From Nonlabens sp. (GTDB taxonomy: Bacteria; Bacteroidota; Bacteroidia; Flavobacteriales; Flavobacteriaceae), in NCBI GenBank assembly GCA_020630715.1, contig JAHDIQ010000004.1, forward strand, positions 74,522-138,521: a DNA stretch of 64,000 bases. Reading direction: 5' to 3'. The notes under the pieces are model-generated. The model ran no database searches. It had not been told where the DNA came from and saw only the letters and a program-made list of their open reading frames with translations. Positions within the stretch are counted from its first letter, which is position 1, and each line of letters opens with the position of its first letter. Position numbers and translations under genes: made by a program. This document shows positions 52,473-61,563 of this stretch, piece after piece.

Positions 52473-53600
52473 GTGATAACCTATTATTTTTTAACCATAC
52501 TACTAGTCTTAATATTCTGGCTCAACAAGAGAGCATGTTCAATTGCTTTACTATTTGGAGTTGCTATTATATTAACTCAGTTACCTAGTACAGACGCGGA
52601 TTATGATCGCTATAAGACCTCTTATGATAGTGCTAAGTTCACAAATCAATTCCCCTTTTTTGTCACTAACTCAGAATTAGATGCCGAACCTTTCTATAAA
52701 TGGTATACTTCCTTTATATCTGTTATAAGTAATTTAGATTTTTCTATTTTTTTGTCCATAAATTTTGTTTTATGCCTTTCACTGTTGTTTGTTGTGTTTA
52801 ACAAACTAAATTTAAAATATTATTATTCTTTTTTGATAATGCAATTACCAGTGATAATCCCCACCATTTATTATTTCTCTCCAAGGTCATCTCTATCCTA
52901 TGTATTAGTCGTAGTGTCTTTTTTTTTAATTGTTAGGAACTATTTTTGGACTGGAGTCGCGGTCTTGATATTTGCTATTTCTACACACAGTCAGTTCCTA
53001 TTGATAGGAGCATTAATAATACTTTCATATTTTGTTATTAATAGGCTATATACTACTAGTTCAAAAAATATATTAATATATAAATACATTATTATAAGTG
53101 CTTTAGGATTAATTTTTGTACTGTTCTTCGTTGATATTTTTTTAGATATTATTCTCAATATCCTCAGCTTTTTACCAAGCGCAGACCTTGCAACTAGCAA
53201 AACACATTATTTAATTAATGAAAGAAAAGGTTTTAGAATCACATCATTTCTATCGATAGTAGTTTATCCTATTTTATCCTATAAGTTTTCAGTTAAAACA
53301 CACCAAAATAATTATTTACCAGTCTTATTTACATCGCTTGAAAAAGAAAGGTTTTTCTCTTTAATGCTTTTCGCTTGTATGATGTATGGTTTATCCATTA
53401 ATGTTGTTTATTTCGACAATCCTCATGTTGCAGGAAGATTAAGTAGATTCTCCGACTATACTGGAATGGCTTTGTTAATTCCGCTAGTATCTAATACTAT
53501 TTGGAGAAATAACACTTTGAATGTTCTAATAATCATTTTTGTTATTATTGCTCCATTTATTTTTCCTACTTTGTATCACAAAGTAACATGGGGATTTTGA
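52473..53600 (+). CDS. EpsG-like polysaccharide polymerase (Wzy candidate)
   Basis: 375 residues from a GTG start, with about ten membrane helices. The periplasmic loop 'DADYDRYKTSYDSAKFTNQF' and 'AEPFYKWYTSFIS' resemble EpsG-family proteins, which are Wzy-type polymerases or accessory proteins. In a locus with a Wzx flippase, a polymerase is expected and this is the only candidate. It overlaps the next glycosyltransferase gene by 13 bp. Confidence 0.75.
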   Translation: MITYYFLTILLVLIFWLNKRACSIALLFGVAIILTQLPSTDADYDRYKTSYDSAKFTNQFPFFVTNSELDAEPFYKWYTSFISVISNLDFSIFLSINFVLCLSLLFVVFNKLNLKYYYSFLIMQLPVIIPTIYYFSPRSSLSYVLVVVSFFLIVRNYFWTGVAVLIFAISTHSQFLLIGALIILSYFVINRLYTTSSKNILIYKYIIISALGLIFVLFFVDIFLDIILNILSFLPSADLATSKTHYLINERKGFRITSFLSIVVYPILSYKFSVKTHQNNYLPVLFTSLEKERFFSLMLFACMMYGLSINVVYFDNPHVAGRLSRFSDYTGMALLIPLVSNTIWRNNTLNVLIIIFVIIAPFIFPTLYHKVTWGF

Positions 53601-54571
53601 AAAAGGTAGATATACTTGTAATTGGAAAGAAACCACCACCTATAGGAGGTGTTACAATTCATGTTCAAAGATTATTTCAAAAGCTAGAAGAAAAGAGTTT
53701 TAAATTTGAATTCCTTTCTGTAACTAAAAATTTATTTATCCTATTTGGTGCAACTAAAAGTACTATAATCACTCATATTCATAGTAGTAGTCCATATTAC
53801 AGATTACTAATAGTTTTAATCGCTAAAATATGTAATTCAAAAGTTATCGTCACTATCCATGGAGACTTAGGCAGGTTTAAATCTTCATTTAAAAATGATA
53901 TAGATAATTTAGCAGTTAAATGGTCTTACACACCTATACTATTAAACAAAGAAAGTCTTAAACTTGCTGTTAAACTGAATCATAGAAGTATTCTTTCTAG
54001 TGCTTTTATACCACCTAGCCGAATGGAAAGTTTGCCTAAAAAGTTAATAGATGATATCGAAAATCTTAAACATAATCATGAATTGTTATTTTCTACAAAT
54101 GCTTATGGGCGTACTTTTGATAAAAATCAAAATGAAATTTATGGGATAGAAATGCTAATTCCTATTTTTAGAAAACATATCAATTACGCTCTTATCATAT
54201 CAGATCCGTCAAGTGCCTATTTTGATTATTTTAAAGAGAATCATATTGAAATTCCAAACAACGTTTATTTAATCAATTATCAACATTCGTATTTTGAAAT
54301 TTTAAAGCAAGTTGATCTAAGTATAAGGAATACAAGTACTGATGGTGATCCATTATCAGTAAAAGAGTCATTATATTTAAAAACTCCCGTGATAGCAACA
54401 GATGTGATTTTAAGGCCAGATGGCTGTACTGTTTATAAGAGAGAACAACTAGGGAGTTCCTTTAATCAAATTATTTCTGATGCTATGAATAATTGTCAGA
54501 ACGCACTAATTGAAGATGGTTCGTTACTTCTTTTTGATGTTTACGATCAAATTTTAAATAACCATTTATGA
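53588..54571 (+). CDS. Glycosyltransferase
   Basis: 327 residues. The start 'ILVIGKKPPPIGGVTIHVQR' is the glycine-rich loop of GT4-type enzymes, and 'KVIVTIHGDLGRFK' and 'PLSVKESLYLKTPVIATDVI' fit the acceptor and donor domains. The protein is somewhat short. The sugar specificity is unknown. It overlaps the polymerase candidate (13 bp) and the lipoprotein gene (4 bp), so it is tightly coupled to both. Confidence 0.78.
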   Translation: MGILKKVDILVIGKKPPPIGGVTIHVQRLFQKLEEKSFKFEFLSVTKNLFILFGATKSTIITHIHSSSPYYRLLIVLIAKICNSKVIVTIHGDLGRFKSSFKNDIDNLAVKWSYTPILLNKESLKLAVKLNHRSILSSAFIPPSRMESLPKKLIDDIENLKHNHELLFSTNAYGRTFDKNQNEIYGIEMLIPIFRKHINYALIISDPSSAYFDYFKENHIEIPNNVYLINYQHSYFEILKQVDLSIRNTSTDGDPLSVKESLYLKTPVIATDVILRPDGCTVYKREQLGSSFNQIISDAMNNCQNALIEDGSLLLFDVYDQILNNHL

Positions 54572-56346
54572 TCATTTTAATTAAATTGGTTAAACCCTTT
54601 TTAACGTTATTTACTACACTACTATTATTTTTAGTTCTCCTTAACGCTTGTAGTACTATCAGTGTTAAAAGTATCGAGGTTAATAGGGTATCAACCTATT
54701 CTAAGAATCCTATTAAAATAACTGAAAACATCGATGTTTTAAAAACAGCCTATAATGATGGGAATTACGTTGCTAATTCCATAAAAGATTTGCTAATTGA
54801 ACAGGACACGCTAATAGTATTAAATAATGAAAAAGCACAGTTTTCATATTATCTAGAGAATATTACAGACAAGGAAATCGAGGTGTCAATAAATTCATCA
54901 GCAACAGCTATTGTAGTTTATCGATTATTACCAGTAAGTGATTGGTACTCTGAGGGAAATAATAGACCTTATATGGAATTCTATCCAGATGCTCTTTTTA
55001 GAATAAATCCTCTATTATTAGAGAATGGATTAAAGCTCAATCCTAAAGAAAGGATACAATTATTCATTGAAACAGAATTAAAAGGCACAGGTGTTCAAGA
55101 CGTCGACGTTCAGTTTAAGACAAATCAGGATCAATTAATAAATACAAGGATAACTGTAAATAAATTAAAGGTAGCAACACCTTCCAGCTCTTTTAATAGC
55201 ATTATTTTTAACCAGATCAATTTGCAGTCTGGATCAGGTGTTTTAGATACCTGGCAAGAAACCGGATTTACCCATTTACAGGTCAATTACATTCCTACGG
55301 TTATTTTTGATAAATATGGTAACCCGACTACAAATGAGATAAATCATAAGACCAGTAACTCAACTGGATTTAGAAACACAGCATATCCTTGGATTAGAAA
55401 AGGAGGAACCGTTCTACTTTTTTGGGAGCCTAGGTATCAAAAATTAGCACTTACAGCATCTGGTAATTATTTAAAACCTTTCACCACAGAATGGCTTAAC
55501 GCTTTTAAAAACTTAATACATATTATTAGGCAGGATTTGATTAAAAAATACTCTAGCACAACACATGATCAGATTGTACTATACCTTGCAGATGAGGTGA
55601 CTCGCTTGCGTAAAAAAGATGAATTAAATGGATATAAAAAGCTATCTACTTTTATAGAACGTGAAATACCGAACTTAAAAATATTGCTAACCTTTGGTTA
55701 TTATAGTGACAAATCTATTGTAGACTCCTTTGAAGGTATTGATATTTATGTGCCACATATTTTAATGCCAGATAAACGAGAAATTAAGGGTGTCTATATA
55801 TCACCACAATCTGTCTTTCAGTCTGCAAAGATTTTTAATAATGAGAAGTGGATGTATAGTATTGAAGCTGGTAAAAAAGCACCATTATATAAATTTCGCG
55901 CACTACCAGTTATTGCGGCTGCGCAAGGTTATAAAGGTTATAGTTGGTATTCATTTGCAGATCACGCTGGATCTACATGGTATGCAGCAGACGGCAAAAG
56001 ACTAGATTATTCCTTATATTATCATAGAGAACCTAAGAATCCTATTTATAACTACTGGAGTGATCGATTAGTAACACAGGATTATTTAACTCGTACATTG
56101 AGACTTAAGGCGATTAAAAAAGGTCTGGTTGATGCTAAAATTGTGCGCTGGCTTATAGAATCAAAGCATCATTTTAAAAAGGAAGATGTATCAATTATTA
56201 ATAACCTTTTAAAAAAATTACAAAATATTGACATTGAATCAAGATCAGAATCGTCTTTAAATGAATCTAGTGTTTATAATATGCCAGTTTCTTCAGAAAA
56301 ATTAAGACTTTTGTATTCAAGGTTGAAAACAGATTACAAACTATGA
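54568..56346 (+). CDS. Lipoprotein with a possible glycoside-hydrolase fold
   Basis: 592 residues. The signal ends in a lipobox ('LVLLNACST'), so the protein is lipid-anchored outside the inner membrane. An N-terminal beta-domain (to about residue 205) is followed by a region with TIM-barrel character: 'TWQETGFTHLQVNYIPTVIF', 'IVLYLADEVTRLRKK' (possible acid pair) and 'GYKGYSWYSFADHAGSTWYA'. That recalls GH123/DUF4091-type hydrolases, but I cannot assign a family with confidence. It overlaps both neighbours by 4 bp. It might trim or edit the polymer during export. Confidence 0.7.
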   Translation: MIILIKLVKPFLTLFTTLLLFLVLLNACSTISVKSIEVNRVSTYSKNPIKITENIDVLKTAYNDGNYVANSIKDLLIEQDTLIVLNNEKAQFSYYLENITDKEIEVSINSSATAIVVYRLLPVSDWYSEGNNRPYMEFYPDALFRINPLLLENGLKLNPKERIQLFIETELKGTGVQDVDVQFKTNQDQLINTRITVNKLKVATPSSSFNSIIFNQINLQSGSGVLDTWQETGFTHLQVNYIPTVIFDKYGNPTTNEINHKTSNSTGFRNTAYPWIRKGGTVLLFWEPRYQKLALTASGNYLKPFTTEWLNAFKNLIHIIRQDLIKKYSSTTHDQIVLYLADEVTRLRKKDELNGYKKLSTFIEREIPNLKILLTFGYYSDKSIVDSFEGIDIYVPHILMPDKREIKGVYISPQSVFQSAKIFNNEKWMYSIEAGKKAPLYKFRALPVIAAAQGYKGYSWYSFADHAGSTWYAADGKRLDYSLYYHREPKNPIYNYWSDRLVTQDYLTRTLRLKAIKKGLVDAKIVRWLIESKHHFKKEDVSIINNLLKKLQNIDIESRSESSLNESSVYNMPVSSEKLRLLYSRLKTDYKL

Positions 56347-58460
56347 AACAAATCATACAATCCTTTAAAACAGGAGAAACTATATTAGAGGAATTACCTG
56401 CACCACAAGTAAAACGTGGTCATGTTTTAATTCAAACTACAAAGTCACTGGTTTCTCTAGGGACAGAGCGTATGCTAGTTGAGTTTGGTAAATCTAATTT
56501 AATATCTAAGGCGCGACAGCAACCAGACAAAGTAAAGATGGTGCTGGATAAAATTAAAACAGATGGATTACTACCTACCTTAGAAACTGTTTTTAATAAA
56601 CTAGGAGAGCCACTACCATTAGGTTATTGTAATGTAGGTGTGGTAAAAGAAGTAGGAGAAGGCGTTTCAGAATTTAAAGTAGGTGATCGCGTAGCCTCAA
56701 ATGGTGGGCATGCAGAGTTTGTTTGTGTACCTAAAAACCTTGTTGCAGCAATTCCAGATAACGTAACAGATGAACAAGCTGCATTTACGGTTATAGGCAG
56801 TATAGGATTACAAGGCATACGGCTATGTGAACCTACAATAGGAGAAACTATTGTAGTAACAGGTCTAGGCTTAATAGGTCTAATCACTGCGCAAATGCTA
56901 AAAGCAAATGGCTGCAACGTAATAGGAATTGACTTTGACAACTCAAAATTAGAATTGGCAAAAAAATGGGGAATCACCACTGTTAATCCTGCTGAAGGAG
57001 AAGATCCTGTAAAAACGGTAATGCAGTTAACAAATGGAGTAGGAGCAGATGGTGTAATCATCACCGCTTCTACTAAATCTAATGATGTAATTTCTCAAGC
57101 AGCACAAATGTCTAGACAGCGCGGTCGTATCATTTTAGTAGGTGTTATAGGTCTAGACATCAGTCGTGCAGAGTTTTATCAAAAAGAGTTGACGTTCCAG
57201 GTATCTTGTTCTTATGGTCCAGGTAGATATGATGAGGATTATGAGAATCGTGGTCAGGATTATCCGCTACCATTTGTAAGATGGACTGAGAAACGCAACT
57301 TTGAAACTATTCTTAATTCCATATCAAAAGGGTTTATAGAAGTAGATCCTATGATCACAGAAGTGATAGAACTTAACGATTTTCAAAAAATATATGGCGA
57401 GATAGGTAGTTCTAAATCCATAGCATCTATCCTTAATTATAGCAATGCCACCTACAGCAACACCGTGAGTATTTCATCACATAAGGCAACGGCTGGTGAT
57501 AATGGAATAGCTATTGTAGGCGCTGGTAATTTTACTAAAATGACCATGTTGCCTGCTATGAAAGGCACTGATGCTAATTTACAATACATTATCAGCTCAG
57601 GCGGATTATCTGGAACAACGCTAGCTAAAAAATTTGGTATAGCAAATAGCACAACAGATTTTGATGAGGTGTTGAATGATGATCAGGTAAGTACTGTGAT
57701 GATTACCACCAGACATAATTTACATGCGCCTATGGTTATTAAATCTCTTAAAGCTGGGAAAAATGTATTTGTAGAAAAACCACTAGCATTAAATCATCAG
57801 GAACTCGATGAGATTATAAATGTTTATCAAAATGCTAAAGCAAGTCTAACGGTAGGTTTCAATCGTAGATTTTCTCCTCATGCTTTCAAGATGAAAGATG
57901 CTATAGGAAACGGAGATACGCCTATCAACGTTATTGCTACAATGAATGCAGGTGCTATCCCACCAGAGGTTTGGGTTCACGATCTTAAAGTAGGTGGTGG
58001 ACGCATTGTAGGTGAAGCTTGTCACTTTATTGATTTAATCTCCTTTTTTACAGGTAGTAAGGTCACTGCAGTTTGTATGAATGCCATGGGAATCAATCCA
58101 GAAGAGAATACAGATAACGCGAGTTTATTATTACGATTTGAAAATGGTTCTACTGGAGTTATAAATTACTTTGCAAATGGAAGTAAAGCGTATTCTAAAG
58201 AGCGTGTTGAGATTTACAGTCAGGAGCGCACTATCGTAATGGATAACTGGAGAAAAACAAAAGCATACGGCTTTAAAGGTTTTAAAGGCTTGAAAACTAA
58301 AATGGATAAAGGTCATAAGGCACAATTCCAGAAAATGGTAGACCATGTTAATAACGGTGGTGATTCATTAATTGACATGGATTCATTAGTAAATACCACT
58401 AGAGCATCATTTGCAGCTATTGAAAGTTTGAAAACAGGTTCTTGGGTTCATGTGGACTAA
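56343..58460 (+). CDS. Bi-domain oxidoreductase (zinc alcohol dehydrogenase + Gfo/Idh/MocA)
   Basis: 705 residues in two fused enzymes. Residues 1-360 are a medium-chain dehydrogenase/reductase ('SLGTERMLVEFGKSNLI', 'PLGYCNVGVVKEVGEGVSEF', 'VVTGLGLIGLITAQML'). Residues 375-700 are a Gfo/Idh/MocA NAD(P) oxidoreductase ('AIVGAGNFTKMTMLPAMKG', 'FVEKPLALNHQELDE', 'GGGRIVGEACHFIDLISFFT'). Such fusions are common in polysaccharide loci next to heparinase-like genes; the substrate is probably a nucleotide-sugar or lipid-linked sugar. It overlaps the lipoprotein gene by 4 bp and the next gene by 11 bp. Confidence 0.9.
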   Translation: MKQIIQSFKTGETILEELPAPQVKRGHVLIQTTKSLVSLGTERMLVEFGKSNLISKARQQPDKVKMVLDKIKTDGLLPTLETVFNKLGEPLPLGYCNVGVVKEVGEGVSEFKVGDRVASNGGHAEFVCVPKNLVAAIPDNVTDEQAAFTVIGSIGLQGIRLCEPTIGETIVVTGLGLIGLITAQMLKANGCNVIGIDFDNSKLELAKKWGITTVNPAEGEDPVKTVMQLTNGVGADGVIITASTKSNDVISQAAQMSRQRGRIILVGVIGLDISRAEFYQKELTFQVSCSYGPGRYDEDYENRGQDYPLPFVRWTEKRNFETILNSISKGFIEVDPMITEVIELNDFQKIYGEIGSSKSIASILNYSNATYSNTVSISSHKATAGDNGIAIVGAGNFTKMTMLPAMKGTDANLQYIISSGGLSGTTLAKKFGIANSTTDFDEVLNDDQVSTVMITTRHNLHAPMVIKSLKAGKNVFVEKPLALNHQELDEIINVYQNAKASLTVGFNRRFSPHAFKMKDAIGNGDTPINVIATMNAGAIPPEVWVHDLKVGGGRIVGEACHFIDLISFFTGSKVTAVCMNAMGINPEENTDNASLLLRFENGSTGVINYFANGSKAYSKERVEIYSQERTIVMDNWRKTKAYGFKGFKGLKTKMDKGHKAQFQKMVDHVNNGGDSLIDMDSLVNTTRASFAAIESLKTGSWVHVD

Positions 58461-60324
58461 AATCAGCTTAGTAATAAATTTTTTGAGAAATATGGGCTTG
58501 CGTTATGTAGGCTTTCGGGTATGGCATTTGTTTCAAGTGAAAACAGGTTTATTCGTTAGAAAGTTTCCTGTAAATCCACCTCATAAAGAATTTATAAGCT
58601 TAACAGCATGGCGAGATGCTTCTATTCCTTTTTTAATTGATTCTAGAGAAAATATAGATTTAGAAAAAAAACTTAGTGATGATTTAGAATCTCGCTTTCG
58701 CGAAAGCAAAAAAAACAACATCACTTTCTTTAATAGCCAGCAATTTCAATTAAATACGGATCAGCAGTGGAGCTTAAACCCAAGTAATGGATACGTATAT
58801 GATACAAATAAACACTGGTCTCAAATAGCCGATTTATCTAAGGAAGCTGGTGATATTAAATTTGTTTGGGAAAAAGCAAGATTTTCTTATTTATATGACA
58901 TTTTAAGATACGATTATCATAGTGACAATGATCAATCTCGTTATGTATTCAATGAAATTGAGGACTTCATAGATAAAAATCCAATAAATCTAGGACCACA
59001 ATACAAATGTAGTCAGGAGATAAGCTTAAGAATATTAAACTGGACTTATGCGCTATATTATTATAAAAATAGCCACAACCTCACCGATAAGTTATTTGTA
59101 AAAATTATAAATGCCATCTACTGGCAATTAAAACACGTGCGCGATAATATCCACTTTTCTCGCATCGCAGTACGTAATAATCATGCGATTACAGAGACAC
59201 TTACACTCTATCTCTCAGGATTACTTTTTCCTTTTATCCCAGAAACTAAAAACTGGAGTAAATCTGGACTACAATGGTTTGAAAAAGAAGTGGACTATCA
59301 AATTTATGAGGATGGTACATTCTTGCAATACTCAATGAATTATCATCGTGTGGTAGTTCAATTACTCACATGGGGAATACGATTGAATGATTTGAATGGA
59401 TTACGCTTTCGCCAAAGCGTTTATCTAAAAGCTCAAAGATCTCTTGACTTTTTAGACGCCTGTATAGATGAAAAGTCAGGAATATTGCCTAATTACGGTA
59501 GTAATGATGGTGCACTATTTTTTAAGTTTACAGATCTGGATTATAGGGATTACACCAGTCAATTAGATGATTTAAGGATGGCGTTAAAAGGTGAAGCGGT
59601 GAAAGCTTCTGAAAGTTTTGCATGGTACGGATTGAGTAACCCTAATTATGTAAAACGCATTCAACCAGAGATCAATTCTTTTAAAAATGGAGGTTATTAC
59701 ATTATAAATGAAGAAAATTCTAAAACCTTTATACGCTGTGGAGCTTATAAAGATCGACCAGCTCAAGCAGATAATTTACATCTAGACATATGGGTAGATG
59801 GTAAGAATTACCTTTGGGATTGTGGTAGTTATAAATACAATACAGAAGATAAGTATCTAGAACATTTTATGGGTAGTTCTGGTCATAACACAGTAACTAT
59901 TAATCATAAAGATCAAATGTTAAAAGGTGGTCGCTTTATATGGTACTACTGGGTGAAAAAAGCAAAAGCTTCCTTAGAAAAAAAGCATGATTTTGTATTT
60001 AAGGGTGAAATAGAAGCCTTTAAACAGTTAGGTGGTGCAACTCATAAAAGAAATGTTATTAAGGATATAGGTCAAACTAAATGGCTGGTTCAGGATCAGG
60101 TGACTAAAAATGCAGAACATTTAATGACGCAACACTGGCATGTAAATCCTAACTTACTAGAAAAAGTTACTTTTGTAGCAACGGATGCAAATGATGAAAT
60201 TATCAAACCTGAGAAAGAAATTAAATGGCATTCCAGTTATTATGGAGTAAAACAGGATTCTATAGGACTATCATTTTCATCAAGAACCAATAAGATTACT
60301 ACACAAATCACCATAAACGCCTAA
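58450..60324 (+). CDS. Heparinase II/III-like (uronate lyase family) protein
   Basis: 624 residues. The N-terminal alpha/alpha toroid ('IHFSRIAVRNNHAITETLTL', 'LQYSMNYHRVVVQLLTWGIR') and the C-terminal heparinase II/III beta-domain ('ADNLHLDIWVDGKNYLWDCG', 'YLEHFMGSSGHNTVTINHKD') are recognisable. No signal peptide is seen, although family members act on exported polymers. It overlaps the upstream oxidoreductase by 11 bp. Because the locus makes uronic-acid precursors, a lyase for its own polymer is plausible. One intact and one altered palindrome fall inside it. Confidence 0.85.
   Translation: MWTKISLVINFLRNMGLRYVGFRVWHLFQVKTGLFVRKFPVNPPHKEFISLTAWRDASIPFLIDSRENIDLEKKLSDDLESRFRESKKNNITFFNSQQFQLNTDQQWSLNPSNGYVYDTNKHWSQIADLSKEAGDIKFVWEKARFSYLYDILRYDYHSDNDQSRYVFNEIEDFIDKNPINLGPQYKCSQEISLRILNWTYALYYYKNSHNLTDKLFVKIINAIYWQLKHVRDNIHFSRIAVRNNHAITETLTLYLSGLLFPFIPETKNWSKSGLQWFEKEVDYQIYEDGTFLQYSMNYHRVVVQLLTWGIRLNDLNGLRFRQSVYLKAQRSLDFLDACIDEKSGILPNYGSNDGALFFKFTDLDYRDYTSQLDDLRMALKGEAVKASESFAWYGLSNPNYVKRIQPEINSFKNGGYYIINEENSKTFIRCGAYKDRPAQADNLHLDIWVDGKNYLWDCGSYKYNTEDKYLEHFMGSSGHNTVTINHKDQMLKGGRFIWYYWVKKAKASLEKKHDFVFKGEIEAFKQLGGATHKRNVIKDIGQTKWLVQDQVTKNAEHLMTQHWHVNPNLLEKVTFVATDANDEIIKPEKEIKWHSSYYGVKQDSIGLSFSSRTNKITTQITINA
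58694..58707. repeat. Interspersed palindrome, copy 11
   Basis: Exact GCTTTCGCGAAAGC in the heparinase-like gene, read as Arg-Phe-Arg-Glu-Ser in a polar linker and followed by A/C-rich sequence (AAAAAAAACAACA). Confidence 0.95.
59405..59418. repeat. Altered palindrome copy (one mismatch)
   Basis: GCTTTCGCCAAAGC, with the central G of the right arm changed to C. It is read as Arg-Phe-Arg-Gln-Ser, where other copies give RFRES. It looks like a decaying copy, 700 bp from an intact one in the same gene. Confidence 0.8.
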
Positions 60325-61563
60325 ATGAAAATACTTCTCATACATCAATACTTTCTAGAAAAAAATGATGGTGGTGGCTCTCGTTTTAATGAAATGGCTA
60401 AGGCATGGGCAGCACAAGGACATGAGGTTACTGTTCTAGCAGGAATGGTGCATTATGCCACAGGTAAAAAAGAAGAACGGTATAAAGGAAAATTCACGTA
60501 CTTAGATAAGCAGTTCTATGATAAGGTGGATGTGATACGCTGTCACGTTTCAGAGAGTTATAATTCCAGTTTTCTAGGGAGACTATGGGCTTATTTCTCT
60601 TTTGTGTTCGGTAGTATATATGCTGGATTGTTTAAGGTAAAAGGAAAGCATGATGTTATTTTAGTAACCTCACCACCTTTGTTTGTAGGTATTACTGCTT
60701 ATATACTCTCTTTGTTTAAGCGATTACCTTTTGTATTTGAAGTGCGTGATTTGTGGCCAGAAAGTGCTATAGATACTGGTGTATTGCAAAATAAACTGAT
60801 TATCAAATTTGCGTATTGGTTTGAGAACCTCATATATAAGAAAGCAAAGCTGGTGAATGTGTTGACACCGGCATTCAGAACAAAACTGATAGAAAAAGGT
60901 GTTCCAGAAAATAAAGTAATATTTATACCTAATGCTGCTGATTTTTCACTGGCCGAAGAAGTTCAAAAAGATTTTGATGCCTTTGCATTTAAAAAGAGCA
61001 TAGGTTTAGAAGATAATTTTGTGATTACCTATGTGGGCGCTCATGGTGTGGCAAATCATTTGATTCAGTTGCTGGACGCAGCAGAATTATTAAAAGATAC
61101 TAACGTGATTTTTCAATTGGTGGGCTCAGGCATGCGAAAGGAATCCCTTATTGAAGAGAAAAATAAGCGAGGATTAAAAAATATCATTTTTAGAGATCCA
61201 GTGCCTAAAGCAGAGGTGTTTAAATACATTCTCGCTTCAGACATGGGTGCTTCGGTTCTAAAGAAGGTAGATACTTTTAAAACCATTTATTCTAATAAGA
61301 CATTTGACTATATGTCCTGTAAAAAGCCTACGCTTCTTGCTATCGATGGTGTGAGTAGAGAACTTATTGAGGAAGCAGATTGTGGTATTTACGTAGAGCC
61401 TGAAAACCCTATGGCAATAGCAAATGGGATCAAAGAAATTCTCACTAATTCTCAACATCTAGAAGAAATGGGGCATAATGGATATGAACATGCTATTAAA
61501 AATTTTGACAGGACCGTACTGGCCTCAAGATATTTAGATCACATTAAAACTGTCATGAAATAA
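60325..61563 (+). CDS. Glycosyltransferase family 4 (WbuB-like)
   Basis: 412 residues, starting directly at the end of the heparinase-like gene. It has the WbuB-type opening 'ILLIHQYFLEKNDGGGSRFN', an acceptor motif 'VFEVRDLWPESAIDTGVLQN', a donor site 'VFIPNAADFSLAEEVQ' and 'YSNKTFDYMSCKKPTLLAID'. WbuB proteins transfer N-acetyl amino sugars onto lipid-linked GlcNAc or QuiNAc; the exact sugar is not known. Its stop overlaps the next start (TAATG). Confidence 0.88.
   Translation: MKILLIHQYFLEKNDGGGSRFNEMAKAWAAQGHEVTVLAGMVHYATGKKEERYKGKFTYLDKQFYDKVDVIRCHVSESYNSSFLGRLWAYFSFVFGSIYAGLFKVKGKHDVILVTSPPLFVGITAYILSLFKRLPFVFEVRDLWPESAIDTGVLQNKLIIKFAYWFENLIYKKAKLVNVLTPAFRTKLIEKGVPENKVIFIPNAADFSLAEEVQKDFDAFAFKKSIGLEDNFVITYVGAHGVANHLIQLLDAAELLKDTNVIFQLVGSGMRKESLIEEKNKRGLKNIIFRDPVPKAEVFKYILASDMGASVLKKVDTFKTIYSNKTFDYMSCKKPTLLAIDGVSRELIEEADCGIYVEPENPMAIANGIKEILTNSQHLEEMGHNGYEHAIKNFDRTVLASRYLDHIKTVMK

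Noticed and set aside
56624-57064. A minus-strand open frame inside the bi-domain oxidoreductase gene
   Set aside because: It is a long open frame without coding features, caused by codon bias of the real gene on the other strand.
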